From Pseudolabrys sp. (GTDB lineage Bacteria; Pseudomonadota; Alphaproteobacteria; Rhizobiales; Xanthobacteraceae), in assembly GCA_009694265.1 (NCBI GenBank), contig SHVM01000020.1, forward strand, positions 1 to 33,695: DNA of 33,695 nucleotides. The letters run 5' to 3'. The notes under the pieces were generated by a model, which was not told the DNA's origin, made no database searches, and was given only the letters and a program-made list of their open reading frames with translations. The position numbers and the translations under genes were made by a program. Below are positions 8,005-15,945 of the stretch, one piece after another (the stretch's first letter is position 1; each line of letters starts with the position of its first letter).

Positions 8005-8925
8005 ATGCTCATCTGCGACGAATACCTGACGCCCGGCACGCTGGCTGAGGCCTTTGCCGCGATGGAGCAAAATCGCGGCCGCTACCGTATCGTCGCGGGC
8101 TGCACCGATACGCTGCCCTGGGCGCGCGAGGGGCGTGCCGGTGACGTCGAGATCCCGATGTTGATCGATGTCTCGCGAATTCCGGAGTTGCGCGAGTTGC
8201 GCGTCGACGAAAGCCGTGTGCGGCTCGGCGCCGCGACGCCGATCCAGCGGTTTCTCGACGATGCGGCACTCGCGCGCGCGCTACCCAGCATGCCGCGCTG
8301 CGCCGTCTGGTTTGCCGACGATCAGATCCGCGCCCTGGCCACCATTGGCGGCAATATCGTCAACGCCTCGCCTGCTGCCGACGCCACGCCCTGCCTGATC
8401 GCGCATGAGGCCGAGGTGGAACTGGCCAAGAACACCGGCGGCAAAGTCGTGCGCCGCCGCATGAAGCTCGACGCATTCATCACCGGTCCTGGCCGCACGC
8501 AACTGGCCGAGGGCGAGTTGCTGGTCGCGGTCGATTGCGACGCTCTTCCTGGTTACGGCGGAAGCTTCGAAAAAGTCGGCCACCGCCGCTCGCTGGTGAT
8601 CTCGCTGGTGTGCCTGGCGGTCCTGGTCAAGCTCGACTCGCAAGGCCGCCAGTTCGAGGATGTCCGGCTGGCCATTGCCGGCATTGGGCCAAAGCCTGTG
8701 CGGCTGACCGAGGTTGAGAAATTTCTGTGCAGCGGACCACTCAGTGCGGAGCGGCTCGAAGCGGCCGCCGACATGCCGGTGTCGCTGGTCGCCTCGCGCA
8801 CGCGGCAGGAATACCGCCGTGAGGTCGTGCGTGGCTTCATGCTGCGCGGTTTGCTGAATGCTGTGCGCCGCGCCGGCGCCGACAGGCAAGCGCTCTCAGG
8901 CGAGTTGGAGGTGGCCTATGGCTGA
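8005..8925 (+). CDS. FAD-binding subunit of a xanthine dehydrogenase-family molybdenum hydroxylase
   Basis: A 306-residue subunit of the CoxM/HcrB/XdhB type. It carries the FAD-binding loops IVAGCTDTLP near residue 30 and TIGGNIVNASPAADATP near residue 115, then the CO-dehydrogenase flavoprotein C-terminal domain (GSFEKVGHRRSLVIS, VRLAIAGIGPKPVRL). It passes electrons from the iron-sulfur centres to NAD or another acceptor. AGAGAG stands in front of ATG 8005. Its last eight bases overlap the start of the iron-sulfur/molybdopterin gene, so the two are coupled and surely form one enzyme. The substrate could be an N-heterocycle, purine, aldehyde or hydroxybenzoyl-CoA; nothing here decides it. 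Confidence 0.88.
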   Translation: MLICDEYLTPGTLAEAFAAMEQNRGRYRIVAGCTDTLPWAREGRAGDVEIPMLIDVSRIPELRELRVDESRVRLGAATPIQRFLDDAALARALPSMPRCAVWFADDQIRALATIGGNIVNASPAADATPCLIAHEAEVELAKNTGGKVVRRRMKLDAFITGPGRTQLAEGELLVAVDCDALPGYGGSFEKVGHRRSLVISLVCLAVLVKLDSQGRQFEDVRLAIAGIGPKPVRLTEVEKFLCSGPLSAERLEAAADMPVSLVASRTRQEYRREVVRGFMLRGLLNAVRRAGADRQALSGELEVAYG

Positions 8926-10795
8926 CATCCATCTCGAAGCGACAATCAACGGCCGCAAGATTTTCCGCTCAGCCAAGCCGCATCAGCGGTTGCTCGATTT
9001 CATTCGCGACGATCTCAATCTGACCGGCAACAAGGAAGGCTGCGGCGCCGGTGAATGCGGCACCTGCTCGGTATTCGTCGACGGCGTGCTGATGAAGTCG
9101 TGCCTGCTGCCGGTGGCCAAGGCGCAAGGCGCGCAGATCGACACCATCGAATCGCTCGCCAAAACTGGGGAATTGAGCGTGCTGCAAAAGGCCTTCCACA
9201 AGGCCGGCGCCAGCCAGTGCGGCTATTGCATCCCCGGCATGGTGATGGCGGCGACCGCAGCGCTGCGGATCAATCCCTTTGCCGACCGCGAGGAAATCAA
9301 GGAGCGGCTTGGCGGCAATATCTGCCGCTGCACCGGCTATCAGAAGATTTTCGACGCGGTGGAGCTGGCGCGCGATGTGCAGAACGGCCGCCTGCCGGCG
9401 AGCGCGCTGCTTGAAACCGACACCGGCGAGGGCGACGTCATCGGCAAGAACGTGCGGCGCATCGATGCGCCGAGTAAAGTGTCCGGCCGGCTCAAATATG
9501 CCGGCGACATGACCATGCCGGGCATGTTGCACGTCCAGGTGTTGCGCTCGCCGCATGCCCATGCCCGCCTCGTTTCGATCGATACCTCCGCGGCGCTTGC
9601 GATGGAGGGGGTGGAAGGCGTCATCACCAGCGCGGATGTGCCTGGCGAGGACGGTTTCGGCGTGTTCGTCAACGACCAGCCGATCATGGCGCGCGGCAAG
9701 GTGCGCTATGTCGGCGAAGCCGTGGCGGCGGTCGCGGCCGAAGATGTGCTGACGGCCAAGCGCGCGCTCGCCGCGATCAAGGTCGTCTACGAACAGCTTG
9801 CCCCGGTGTTCGATCCGGACGAGGCGATGCGCGTAGGCAGCCCGGTGGTGCATGATTACGCGCCCGACAACGTCACCAAACATATCCCGATCCGGGTCGG
9901 CGACGTGGAGAAGGGCTTCGCGCAATCCGACCTGGTGGTCGAGGAGACCTATTCAACACAGGCCATCGAGCACGCTTATCTCGAGCCGGAAGCCGGCCTT
10001 GCTTATGTCGATCACGACGGCGTCGTCGTTATCGTCTCGCCCGACCAGAACATCACGCATCACCGCCACATGCTGGCGCGCATCATCGCCAAGCCGATCA
10101 GCAAGGTTCGATTCATCATGAGCCCGGTTGGCGGCGGCTTCGGCGGCAAAGAGGACATGATCTATCAGGGCATGCTGGCGCTGCTCGCAATGAAAACGCA
10201 GCGCCCGGTGCGTTTGGTCTTCACCCGCGAGGAATCGATCATCTCGACCGCCAAACGCCATCCCTCGCGCACGTTATTGCGCATGGGTCTGATGCGCGAC
10301 GGCCGTATCCGTGCGCTGGAAATGAAAATGATTTGCGACGGCGGCGCTTATGGCATGTCGACGGAAGGCGTGATGCGCAAGGCGGCGATCCTGGCGGCCG
10401 GGCCTTACGTTATTCCCAACGTCAAGGTCGATACCTACGGCATCTACACCAATAACACGCCCTCCGGCGCGTTCCGCTCGTTCGGCGCGCTGCAGACCGC
10501 ATTCGCGACCGAATCCCATCTCGATATCTGCGCGGAACGTCTTGGCCTCGATCCGTTCGAAATTCGCCGCATTAACGCGATGCGTGACGGTGCGACCACA
10601 CATACCAAAGCCAAGCTCGGCTCGGTGAGCCTGATGCGCGCGCTCGATGCCGCGGAAAAGGCCTCGGGCTGGGAAGCCGGCAGCCCAACGTCGCGCGGGG
10701 CAACCCGCAGCGATCTCAATCGCGGCGATAGCCGCCCGGCCTGTGCCTTGGGTGCGCGTTTCGCTGCGCCCGGCACGCAGGAAGCGGCGGAGTAG
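8918..10795 (+). CDS. Molybdenum hydroxylase, fused 2Fe-2S and molybdopterin subunit, front part of a split gene
   Basis: A 625-residue product. Residues 1-80 form the plant-type ferredoxin domain (GCGAGECGTCSVFVDG plus a later Cys), residues 80-155 the second 2Fe-2S domain (QCGYCIPGM and GNICRCTGY). From about residue 180 the xanthine dehydrogenase large-subunit fold begins, with KYAGDMTMPGMLHVQVLRSPHAHAR, the EAGLAY segment, GGGFGGKEDM and GAFRSFGALQTAFA. The reading frame then passes through a hairpin-rich stretch after GWEA and stops at TAG 10793-10795. The rest of the molybdopterin domain is in another frame from 10800. ATG 8918 has GGAG at 8908-8911 and overlaps the FAD subunit. Unless both parts associate, the enzyme is broken. 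Fusion of small and large subunits is known in some families but less common than three separate subunits. Confidence 0.85.
   Translation: MADIHLEATINGRKIFRSAKPHQRLLDFIRDDLNLTGNKEGCGAGECGTCSVFVDGVLMKSCLLPVAKAQGAQIDTIESLAKTGELSVLQKAFHKAGASQCGYCIPGMVMAATAALRINPFADREEIKERLGGNICRCTGYQKIFDAVELARDVQNGRLPASALLETDTGEGDVIGKNVRRIDAPSKVSGRLKYAGDMTMPGMLHVQVLRSPHAHARLVSIDTSAALAMEGVEGVITSADVPGEDGFGVFVNDQPIMARGKVRYVGEAVAAVAAEDVLTAKRALAAIKVVYEQLAPVFDPDEAMRVGSPVVHDYAPDNVTKHIPIRVGDVEKGFAQSDLVVEETYSTQAIEHAYLEPEAGLAYVDHDGVVVIVSPDQNITHHRHMLARIIAKPISKVRFIMSPVGGGFGGKEDMIYQGMLALLAMKTQRPVRLVFTREESIISTAKRHPSRTLLRMGLMRDGRIRALEMKMICDGGAYGMSTEGVMRKAAILAAGPYVIPNVKVDTYGIYTNNTPSGAFRSFGALQTAFATESHLDICAERLGLDPFEIRRINAMRDGATTHTKAKLGSVSLMRALDAAEKASGWEAGSPTSRGATRSDLNRGDSRPACALGARFAAPGTQEAAE
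10695..10776. repeat. Three-hairpin insert inside the molybdopterin subunit gene
   Basis: Between the GWEA and RGRGMAACWYG codons lies a stretch with three successive stems: GCGGG (10695-10699)/CCCGC (10704-10708), GCGGC (10722-10726)/GCCGC (10731-10735), and a bulged stem of GTGCC (10743-10747) plus GGGTGC (10750-10755) against GCGCCC (10766-10771) plus GGCAC (10772-10776). The encoded residues in all frames look unlike the family linker. I infer an inserted palindromic element. Confidence 0.4.
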
Positions 10796-10799
10796 GCGC

Positions 10800-11819
10800 A
10801 TGGCCCGCAAGCGCGGACGAGGAATGGCGGCCTGCTGGTACGGCATCGCGCGCACTGCGACGGTCGACCGCGCCGCCGCCTGGGCCGAGATCGATGACGG
10901 CGGCAGCGCCAAGATCGTCACCGGCGTCACCGAGATCGGCGAGGGCATCCTGACGGTGCTGGCGCAGATCGCCGCGCACGAGATGGGCGTCAAGCCGGAG
11001 CACGTGGTCATCGGCGATAACGACACCGCGCGTGCGCCGGAAGCTTCACATGCCGGCGCCAGCCGGCAGACCTATATGATCGGCAATGTGGTCGCGCTGG
11101 CCTCGCGCGAGGCGCGCAAGCGGCTGGTCGAAGTCATAGCCGAGGTATGGGACGTGGACGTCGATCTGATCCGCACCGGCAATGGCGAGATCTGGGCCGA
11201 GAATACCAACCACCGCATCACCATGGGCGAAGCCGTGTCGACCGCGAAGAACCGCGGCGTGGTACCGGTCGGTTCCGCCACCTTTGGCACCGACACCACC
11301 GGGCTCGATCCGGTCGACGGCTCGGGCCGGCCCTGGCAGGCCTATGTATTCGGCTGCCAGGTCGCCGAAGTCGAGGTCGATACGGTGACCGGCGAGGTGC
11401 AGGTGCTCGGCATCTGGGCCGCCCACGATGTCGGCCGCGCGGTCAATCCGCAGGGCGTGGAAGGCCAGATCGAGGGCGGCATCGTGCAGGCACTCGGGCA
11501 GGGCCTGATGGAGGATTTCAAGCTCGACGGCGGCCATACCAGCACCTCGGGCTTCGCCAAATACATTCTGCCGACGTCGCTCGACGTGCCGCGGGTAAAT
11601 TCGATCATCATCGAGGATCCCGATCCGATTGGACCCCTTGGTGTGAAGGGAATTGGCGAGCCGGCCATGGTGCCGACCATTCCGGCGGTCATGAATGCAA
11701 TCTATGACGCGGTCGGCGTGCGCATCCTGCATTTGCCGGCGACGCCGGAGAAAGTGCTGATGGCGATCCGCGAAAAATCACATCGCGAGGCGTATATGGC
11801 GGCGCAAGCCGCCGAATAA
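10800..11819 (+). CDS. Molybdenum hydroxylase, rear half of the molybdopterin domain (split gene)
   Basis: A 339-residue product that continues the large subunit in the +1 frame relative to the front part. It starts MARKRGRGMAACWYG and contains TEIGEGILTVLAQIAAHEMG, SHAGASRQTYMIGN, AAHDVGRAVNPQGVEGQIEGGIVQALGQGL and the active-site GVKGIGEPAMVPTIPA, whose Glu is the general base of the xanthine oxidase family. ATG 10800 lies five bases after the TAG of the front part and has GGAG at 10789-10792, so separate translation is possible. Both halves together would be a normal-length protein of about 960 residues. It could be a true two-piece subunit, a pseudogene, or an artefact of a base error; the codon use is as good as in its neighbours. 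Confidence 0.82.
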   Translation: MARKRGRGMAACWYGIARTATVDRAAAWAEIDDGGSAKIVTGVTEIGEGILTVLAQIAAHEMGVKPEHVVIGDNDTARAPEASHAGASRQTYMIGNVVALASREARKRLVEVIAEVWDVDVDLIRTGNGEIWAENTNHRITMGEAVSTAKNRGVVPVGSATFGTDTTGLDPVDGSGRPWQAYVFGCQVAEVEVDTVTGEVQVLGIWAAHDVGRAVNPQGVEGQIEGGIVQALGQGLMEDFKLDGGHTSTSGFAKYILPTSLDVPRVNSIIIEDPDPIGPLGVKGIGEPAMVPTIPAVMNAIYDAVGVRILHLPATPEKVLMAIREKSHREAYMAAQAAE

Positions 11820-11832
11820 ACGAGGATTGCGT

Positions 11833-12699
11833 ATGAGTTCGGTTGCGGTCGTGGAGACGCAAGTGCGGGAGGTGCCGTTCGACGCGGAGCTTTCGCATAT
11901 CCGCCGTCTCGCCGCCCTGCTGCCGGGTCCGCTCCCACTGGCGGTTAACGGCATCCGCGTTGCCGCCAGCATCCGCCCCAACAAATTCGTCATCGAGGGC
12001 GGCGACGATTCAGCCATCACAATGCCGCGCACGGCGTTTCAGGTGGTCTATCCCGACTGCACGGTGATGATCGACTCGGGGCTCGACCAGGAAACGCACG
12101 ATTCGTTTTCTACGCCTGATAAGCGGGAGCCCTATTTCCCCGAGGCCTTTGCCAAGCTGCAACAGGCGCTCAATGCCGCACGCATGATCGTGCTGACGCA
12201 CTTCCATGCCGATCACGTCGTCGGTGTGACGCGTGCGGCGAACTTCAACGAACTTGCGGCCAAGACCATTGTTAGCGCCGAGACCGCGAAATGCCTGTTG
12301 ACCACGCCGCACCGTCCGCATCTCGCCATGACGGCGGAGCAGGTGAACCGGCTGACGGTCGTCGGTTACAAGCAATACTATCCGGTAGCGCCGGGCATGG
12401 CGCTGATCAAGGCGCATGGCCACAGCGCCGACCACCAGATGGTCTACATTGCTTTGCAGTCGGGCTGCGAAATCCTGCACAGCGTCGATGTCGGCTGGGT
12501 GCTAGAAAATATCCGCCAGATCAAGGGCAAGGCTGCGCCCTGGGTCAAGGAAGACGTGCCGGCGGTGATGGGCCAGCTGCGCTGGCTCAATAATTTGCTT
12601 CGCAATGAGCGTAACGTGACTATGCTGGTGACTCACGACGACGATTTGTTTGCGTCCGTCACAAGGAATGGACTGTTGGGGAGCAGCCTGCTGGTTTGA
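11833..12699 (+). CDS. Metallo-beta-lactamase-fold hydrolase
   Basis: A 288-residue MBL-fold protein with the binuclear metal motif THFHADHVVG (HxHxDH), a further His in HGHSADHQMVY, the bridging Asp in HSVDVGW and a late His in VTHDDDLF. The fold hydrolyses lactones, thioesters and other esters. ATG 11833 is preceded by CGAGGA (11821-11826). The gene follows the hydroxylase after 13 bases and so is very likely cotranscribed with it. A lactone or thioester hydrolase step in the pathway is plausible, but the substrate is unknown. The extra N-terminal section of about 60 residues with IRVAASIRPNKFVIEGGDDS forms the first strands of the fold. Confidence 0.85.
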   Translation: MSSVAVVETQVREVPFDAELSHIRRLAALLPGPLPLAVNGIRVAASIRPNKFVIEGGDDSAITMPRTAFQVVYPDCTVMIDSGLDQETHDSFSTPDKREPYFPEAFAKLQQALNAARMIVLTHFHADHVVGVTRAANFNELAAKTIVSAETAKCLLTTPHRPHLAMTAEQVNRLTVVGYKQYYPVAPGMALIKAHGHSADHQMVYIALQSGCEILHSVDVGWVLENIRQIKGKAAPWVKEDVPAVMGQLRWLNNLLRNERNVTMLVTHDDDLFASVTRNGLLGSSLLV

Positions 12700-12740
12700 A
12701 AATGCGCACACAAAACAAGAATACTAACTAGAGGACAAAC

Positions 12741-13748
12741 ATGCGGAAGACAATTTCATGCGCGGTGGCGCTCGTCGCGCCGGTGCTCGCAATCGGCGCA
12801 ATGCCGGCCAGCGCGCAAGACTATCCGGCGCGGTCGATCACGATGGTCGTGCCGTTCCCGGCCGGCGGTCCGAGCGACGTGGTCGCGCGCATCATGGCGG
12901 ATGGCATGGGCAAGCATCTGGGTCAAACCGTTGTGATTGAGAATGTCGGCGGCGCCGGCGGTACGACGGGCACAGGGCGGGCCGCGGCCGCGGCGCCAGA
13001 CGGCTACACGCTGTTGGGAGCCGGCATGGGCTCGCATGTTGCGGCGCCGGCATTGTTTCCCAATATGAAGTACGACTCGACCATGGACTTCGAGCCGATC
13101 GGGATGACTGCGAACGCGCAGGTCGCCGTCGTGGCGAAAAAGGATTTCCCGGCCAAGGACCTCAAGGAATTTATCGCCTACGTCAAAAAGAACGGCGCGA
13201 ACGTCAAGCAGGCCCACGGCGGCATCGGGGCAGCCTCGCATATGGCTTGCCTGCTGTTTGCCGCGGAGGCCGGACTTAAACCCAATTCCGTGCCTTATCG
13301 CGGCACCGGCCCGGCGCTCAACGACCTGGTTGGCGGCCATGTCGATTACTTCTGCGAGCAGGTGGTCAGTGTCGCACCGTCGGTGAAGGGCGGCACGATC
13401 AAGGCTTTCGCCGTGTCGGGTAATGCGCGTTCGGCGGCCTTGCCGGACGTTCCGTCCGCCAAGGAAGCCGGCTTGCCAAAATACCAGCTCAGCATCTGGA
13501 GCGCGATCTTCGCGCCGAAGGGAACGCCGAAGCCGATCGTGGCCAAGCTCAGCGGGGCCTTGAGCAAGGCGCTCGATGACCCGGCGGTGGTCAAGCGGCT
13601 GGCCGATCTGGGCGGCACCGTGCCGCCCAAAGCCGATCGTGGGCCGGACTATCTCGGCAAGACGCTCAAGACGGATATTGCGCGCTGGGACCCGATCTTG
13701 AAGCAGGCCATGGCCGAGTCGAAGAAATCTGACGAAAAGCCGAAATGA
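12741..13748 (+). CDS. Bug/TctC-family periplasmic solute-binding protein (copy 1)
   Basis: A 335-residue secreted receptor with a signal peptide (MRKTISCAVALVAPVLA, cut after about ASAQ). The family signatures YPARSITMVVPFPAGGPSDVVAR, ENVGGAGGTTGT and PDGYTLL are present near the N-terminus, and VPSAKEAGLPKY near residue 240. Bug proteins bind carboxylates or aromatic acids in the periplasm for tripartite tricarboxylate transporters or for sensing. AGAGGAC stands before the ATG. No TctA or TctB membrane partner is in the window, so this is an orphan receptor. It is about two-thirds identical by eye to the second copy, with one gene between them, so they are tandem duplicates that have diverged. 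Confidence 0.9.
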   Translation: MRKTISCAVALVAPVLAIGAMPASAQDYPARSITMVVPFPAGGPSDVVARIMADGMGKHLGQTVVIENVGGAGGTTGTGRAAAAAPDGYTLLGAGMGSHVAAPALFPNMKYDSTMDFEPIGMTANAQVAVVAKKDFPAKDLKEFIAYVKKNGANVKQAHGGIGAASHMACLLFAAEAGLKPNSVPYRGTGPALNDLVGGHVDYFCEQVVSVAPSVKGGTIKAFAVSGNARSAALPDVPSAKEAGLPKYQLSIWSAIFAPKGTPKPIVAKLSGALSKALDDPAVVKRLADLGGTVPPKADRGPDYLGKTLKTDIARWDPILKQAMAESKKSDEKPK

Positions 13749-13786
13749 ACCGACGCTAACTTACTAAAGTGCGGCAGGAGGACATC

Positions 13787-14788
13787 ATGATCGACAATAT
13801 GTATCAAAAAATGCGCGTAGGCGTCGTGCACTTCAAAGCCTTTCCCGGGCTCGAAACCGGAGAGGGGCCGCTCGCCGAAACGCTGGAAAAGATCTGTGCC
13901 GACGACTTCTGGACCGCGGTCGAGGTCGGCTGGATGAAGGATTATCGGGAGCGCAACACCTGCCGCCATCTGCTCGATCAGAGCCACTTGTCCGTTGCCT
14001 ATGCCACGCAGCCGCGCATTCTCGGCAATAAACTTAACCTGAATTCGTTCGACGCCAAGGATCGCGGCAATGCCATCAATGCGGTGAAGAACTGCATCGA
14101 CGAGGCCTACGATCTGGGCGCCGAAGTGGTGCGCATCATCGCCGGCAAGGATCCCGGTGACACCAAGCGCGAGGAAGCCAAAAAGGTTCTGGTCGATTCG
14201 CTCCACCAGATTCTCGAATACGGCAAGGAAGAAGGCGGGATGAAGTTCACGCTTAAGATCTTCGACCGCGACATCGACAAGATGAATCTCATCGGCCACT
14301 TCTCCGATGCGCTCGACATCGCCAAGGTGGTGCGGCCGGACTACCCGAACTTCGGTCTGCTCGCCGATCTCAGCCATTTCCCGTTGCTCGACGAGAAAGC
14401 CGAGGAGGCGATCCCGCTGATCAAGGACTATCTAGAGTCGGTCCATCTCGGGAATTGCGTCTGCCGCGACCGCAAGCACCCGGCCTACGGCGACATCCAG
14501 CCGCGTTTCGGCATTCCGGGCGGTGAAATCGACACGCAAGAGGTCGTCGACTTCTTCCACGTGCTGATAGATAACGGCTTCTTCGACAAGGGCGAACGCC
14601 CGATCGTGAGCGCCGAGGTGCGGCCGGTTCTGGCCGGCGAAACCTCTGCCCTCATTCTGGCCAATGCCAAACGCGTCATGCGTGATGCCTGGGCGCTGGC
14701 TGCCGTGAGCGCGGTGGGCCTCGATGCATCGGAACGTCGTGAACAGACGCAGGCGCTGCGCGGTCGTCGCATGCAGGCGGCTGAGTAG
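13787..14788 (+). CDS. Xylose isomerase-like TIM-barrel (sugar phosphate isomerase/epimerase family)
   Basis: A 333-residue protein of the AP endonuclease 2/xylose isomerase-like fold (IolE/IolI/DTE relatives). Probable metal ligands are the Glu in WTAVEVGWMKD, the Asp and His in LLADLSHFPLL, the His in ESVHLGNCVC and the Glu in IVSAEVRPVL. Such enzymes isomerise or dehydrate keto-sugars and cyclitols. ATG 13787 has a near-perfect AGGAGG at 13777-13782; a GTG at 13769 would put that site inside the gene. It lies between the two Bug receptor genes and ahead of the IolD-like gene, an arrangement that suggests a cyclitol or keto-acid intermediate. The C-terminal tail is rich in Arg and Gln. Specific function is unknown. 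Confidence 0.83.
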   Translation: MIDNMYQKMRVGVVHFKAFPGLETGEGPLAETLEKICADDFWTAVEVGWMKDYRERNTCRHLLDQSHLSVAYATQPRILGNKLNLNSFDAKDRGNAINAVKNCIDEAYDLGAEVVRIIAGKDPGDTKREEAKKVLVDSLHQILEYGKEEGGMKFTLKIFDRDIDKMNLIGHFSDALDIAKVVRPDYPNFGLLADLSHFPLLDEKAEEAIPLIKDYLESVHLGNCVCRDRKHPAYGDIQPRFGIPGGEIDTQEVVDFFHVLIDNGFFDKGERPIVSAEVRPVLAGETSALILANAKRVMRDAWALAAVSAVGLDASERREQTQALRGRRMQAAE

Positions 14789-14880
14789 CCGCCAGCCGGG
14801 AGCGCACAGCAAGCTAATATGGGAGCTGATTTTTGACGAAGGCAGTCGCACATAATGCAACAAAACAAAGGGGGGAAACC

Positions 14881-15873
14881 ATGAAGAAAATATTTCTATT
14901 CGCCGCAGCCGTCCTCGCGCCCTTAGCGCTTGGCGGCCTGACGCCGGTGCACGCTCAGAGCTACCCGGCGCACAACATCACAATGATCGTGCCGTTCCCG
15001 CCCGGCGGGCCAAGCGACATCGTGGCCCGCATAGCGGCGGAGGGCATGAGCCGCCATCTCGGCCAGAATATCGTGATCGAGAATGTCGGCGGCGCCGGCG
15101 GCACGATTGGCGCCACGCGCGCGGCGGAATCGAAGCCGGACGGCTATACGGTCTTCGCGGCCAGCATGGGCACCATCATCGCGGCGCCGACTTTTTATCC
15201 GAACCTCAAATACGACTCGACCAAGGACTTCGAGCCTGTCGGCATGTCGGCCAATGCGCCGGCGGCGGTATCCATCAAGAACGATATCCCGGCAAAGAAC
15301 CTCAAGGAGTTCGTCGCCTGGGCGAAGAAGAACGGCGTCAATGTGAAGCAGGCCCATGGCGGCGTTGGTGGCACGTCGCACATGGCGTGCCTGTTGTTCA
15401 ACCAGGTTTTCGATCTCAAGCCGACCTTGGTCGCGTATCGTGGCATGGGCCCCGGCATGAACGACTTGATGGGCGGGCATATCGACTATCTGTGCGAGCA
15501 GGCCCTCGTCATGGCGGCAGCCATCCAGGGCGATAAGGTCAGAGGCATTGTGGTCGCCGGCAATGAGCGTCTAGCGGCGATTCCCAATGTCCCGAGCGCC
15601 AAGGAAGCCGGCGCGGCCGCCTTCCAGCTCAATATATGGAGCGCGATCTACGCGCCCAAGGGCACGCCGAAGGACATCGTGGCCAAGCTCGCCGCGGCGC
15701 TCGACAAGACGCTCGATGAGCCTTCGACCAAGGAAAAGCTCGGCAAGCTCGGTGGCACAGTGCCGCCGAAGGCTGATCGCGGGCCGGATCATCTGCGCAA
15801 AACCGTCGCGTCGGATATTCCGCGCTGGGCGCCGATCCTGAAAGAGGCGGCGGCCGCGACCAAGTCCAACTGA
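14881..15873 (+). CDS. Bug/TctC-family periplasmic solute-binding protein (copy 2)
   Basis: A 330-residue secreted receptor. The signal peptide MKKIFLFAAAVLAPLALGG ends near VHAQ. It shares with copy 1 the segments ITMIVPFPPGGPSDIVARI, ENVGGAGGTIGA, NVKQAHGGVGGTSHMACLLF and the C-terminal GGTVPPKADRGPD. Differences cluster in the region after PDGYTVFAASMG, which forms part of the ligand pocket in the family, so the two copies may bind different related acids. ATG 14881 follows GGGGGGA; an upstream TTG at 14833 would add 16 residues ahead of a clean signal peptide and is rejected. It shares the + strand run with the TIM barrel and the ThDP enzyme. Confidence 0.9.
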   Translation: MKKIFLFAAAVLAPLALGGLTPVHAQSYPAHNITMIVPFPPGGPSDIVARIAAEGMSRHLGQNIVIENVGGAGGTIGATRAAESKPDGYTVFAASMGTIIAAPTFYPNLKYDSTKDFEPVGMSANAPAAVSIKNDIPAKNLKEFVAWAKKNGVNVKQAHGGVGGTSHMACLLFNQVFDLKPTLVAYRGMGPGMNDLMGGHIDYLCEQALVMAAAIQGDKVRGIVVAGNERLAAIPNVPSAKEAGAAAFQLNIWSAIYAPKGTPKDIVAKLAAALDKTLDEPSTKEKLGKLGGTVPPKADRGPDHLRKTVASDIPRWAPILKEAAAATKSN

Positions 15874-15887
15874 CGGCTGACGATCTA

Positions 15888-15920
15888 CGCCGCCGCGATG
15901 TGACATGCGTCGCGGCGGTG
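15888..15920. repeat. Strong intercistronic hairpin
   Basis: CCGCCGCGA (15890-15898) is exactly complementary to TCGCGGCGG (15910-15918), and two more outer pairs (one G-T) extend it to 15888-15920. No T-tail follows. It lies between the second Bug gene and the ThDP enzyme gene, where it could protect the upstream mRNA end or reduce read-through. Confidence 0.5.
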
Positions 15921-15945
15921 CCGCGTACAGAAGAAGAGTCAAGCG

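Noticed and set aside
10676-10800. Programmed ribosomal frameshift in the molybdopterin subunit
   Set aside because: No slippery heptamer was seen near the junction, and the two frames do not overlap in a way that keeps the family sequence; an insert or error explains it better.
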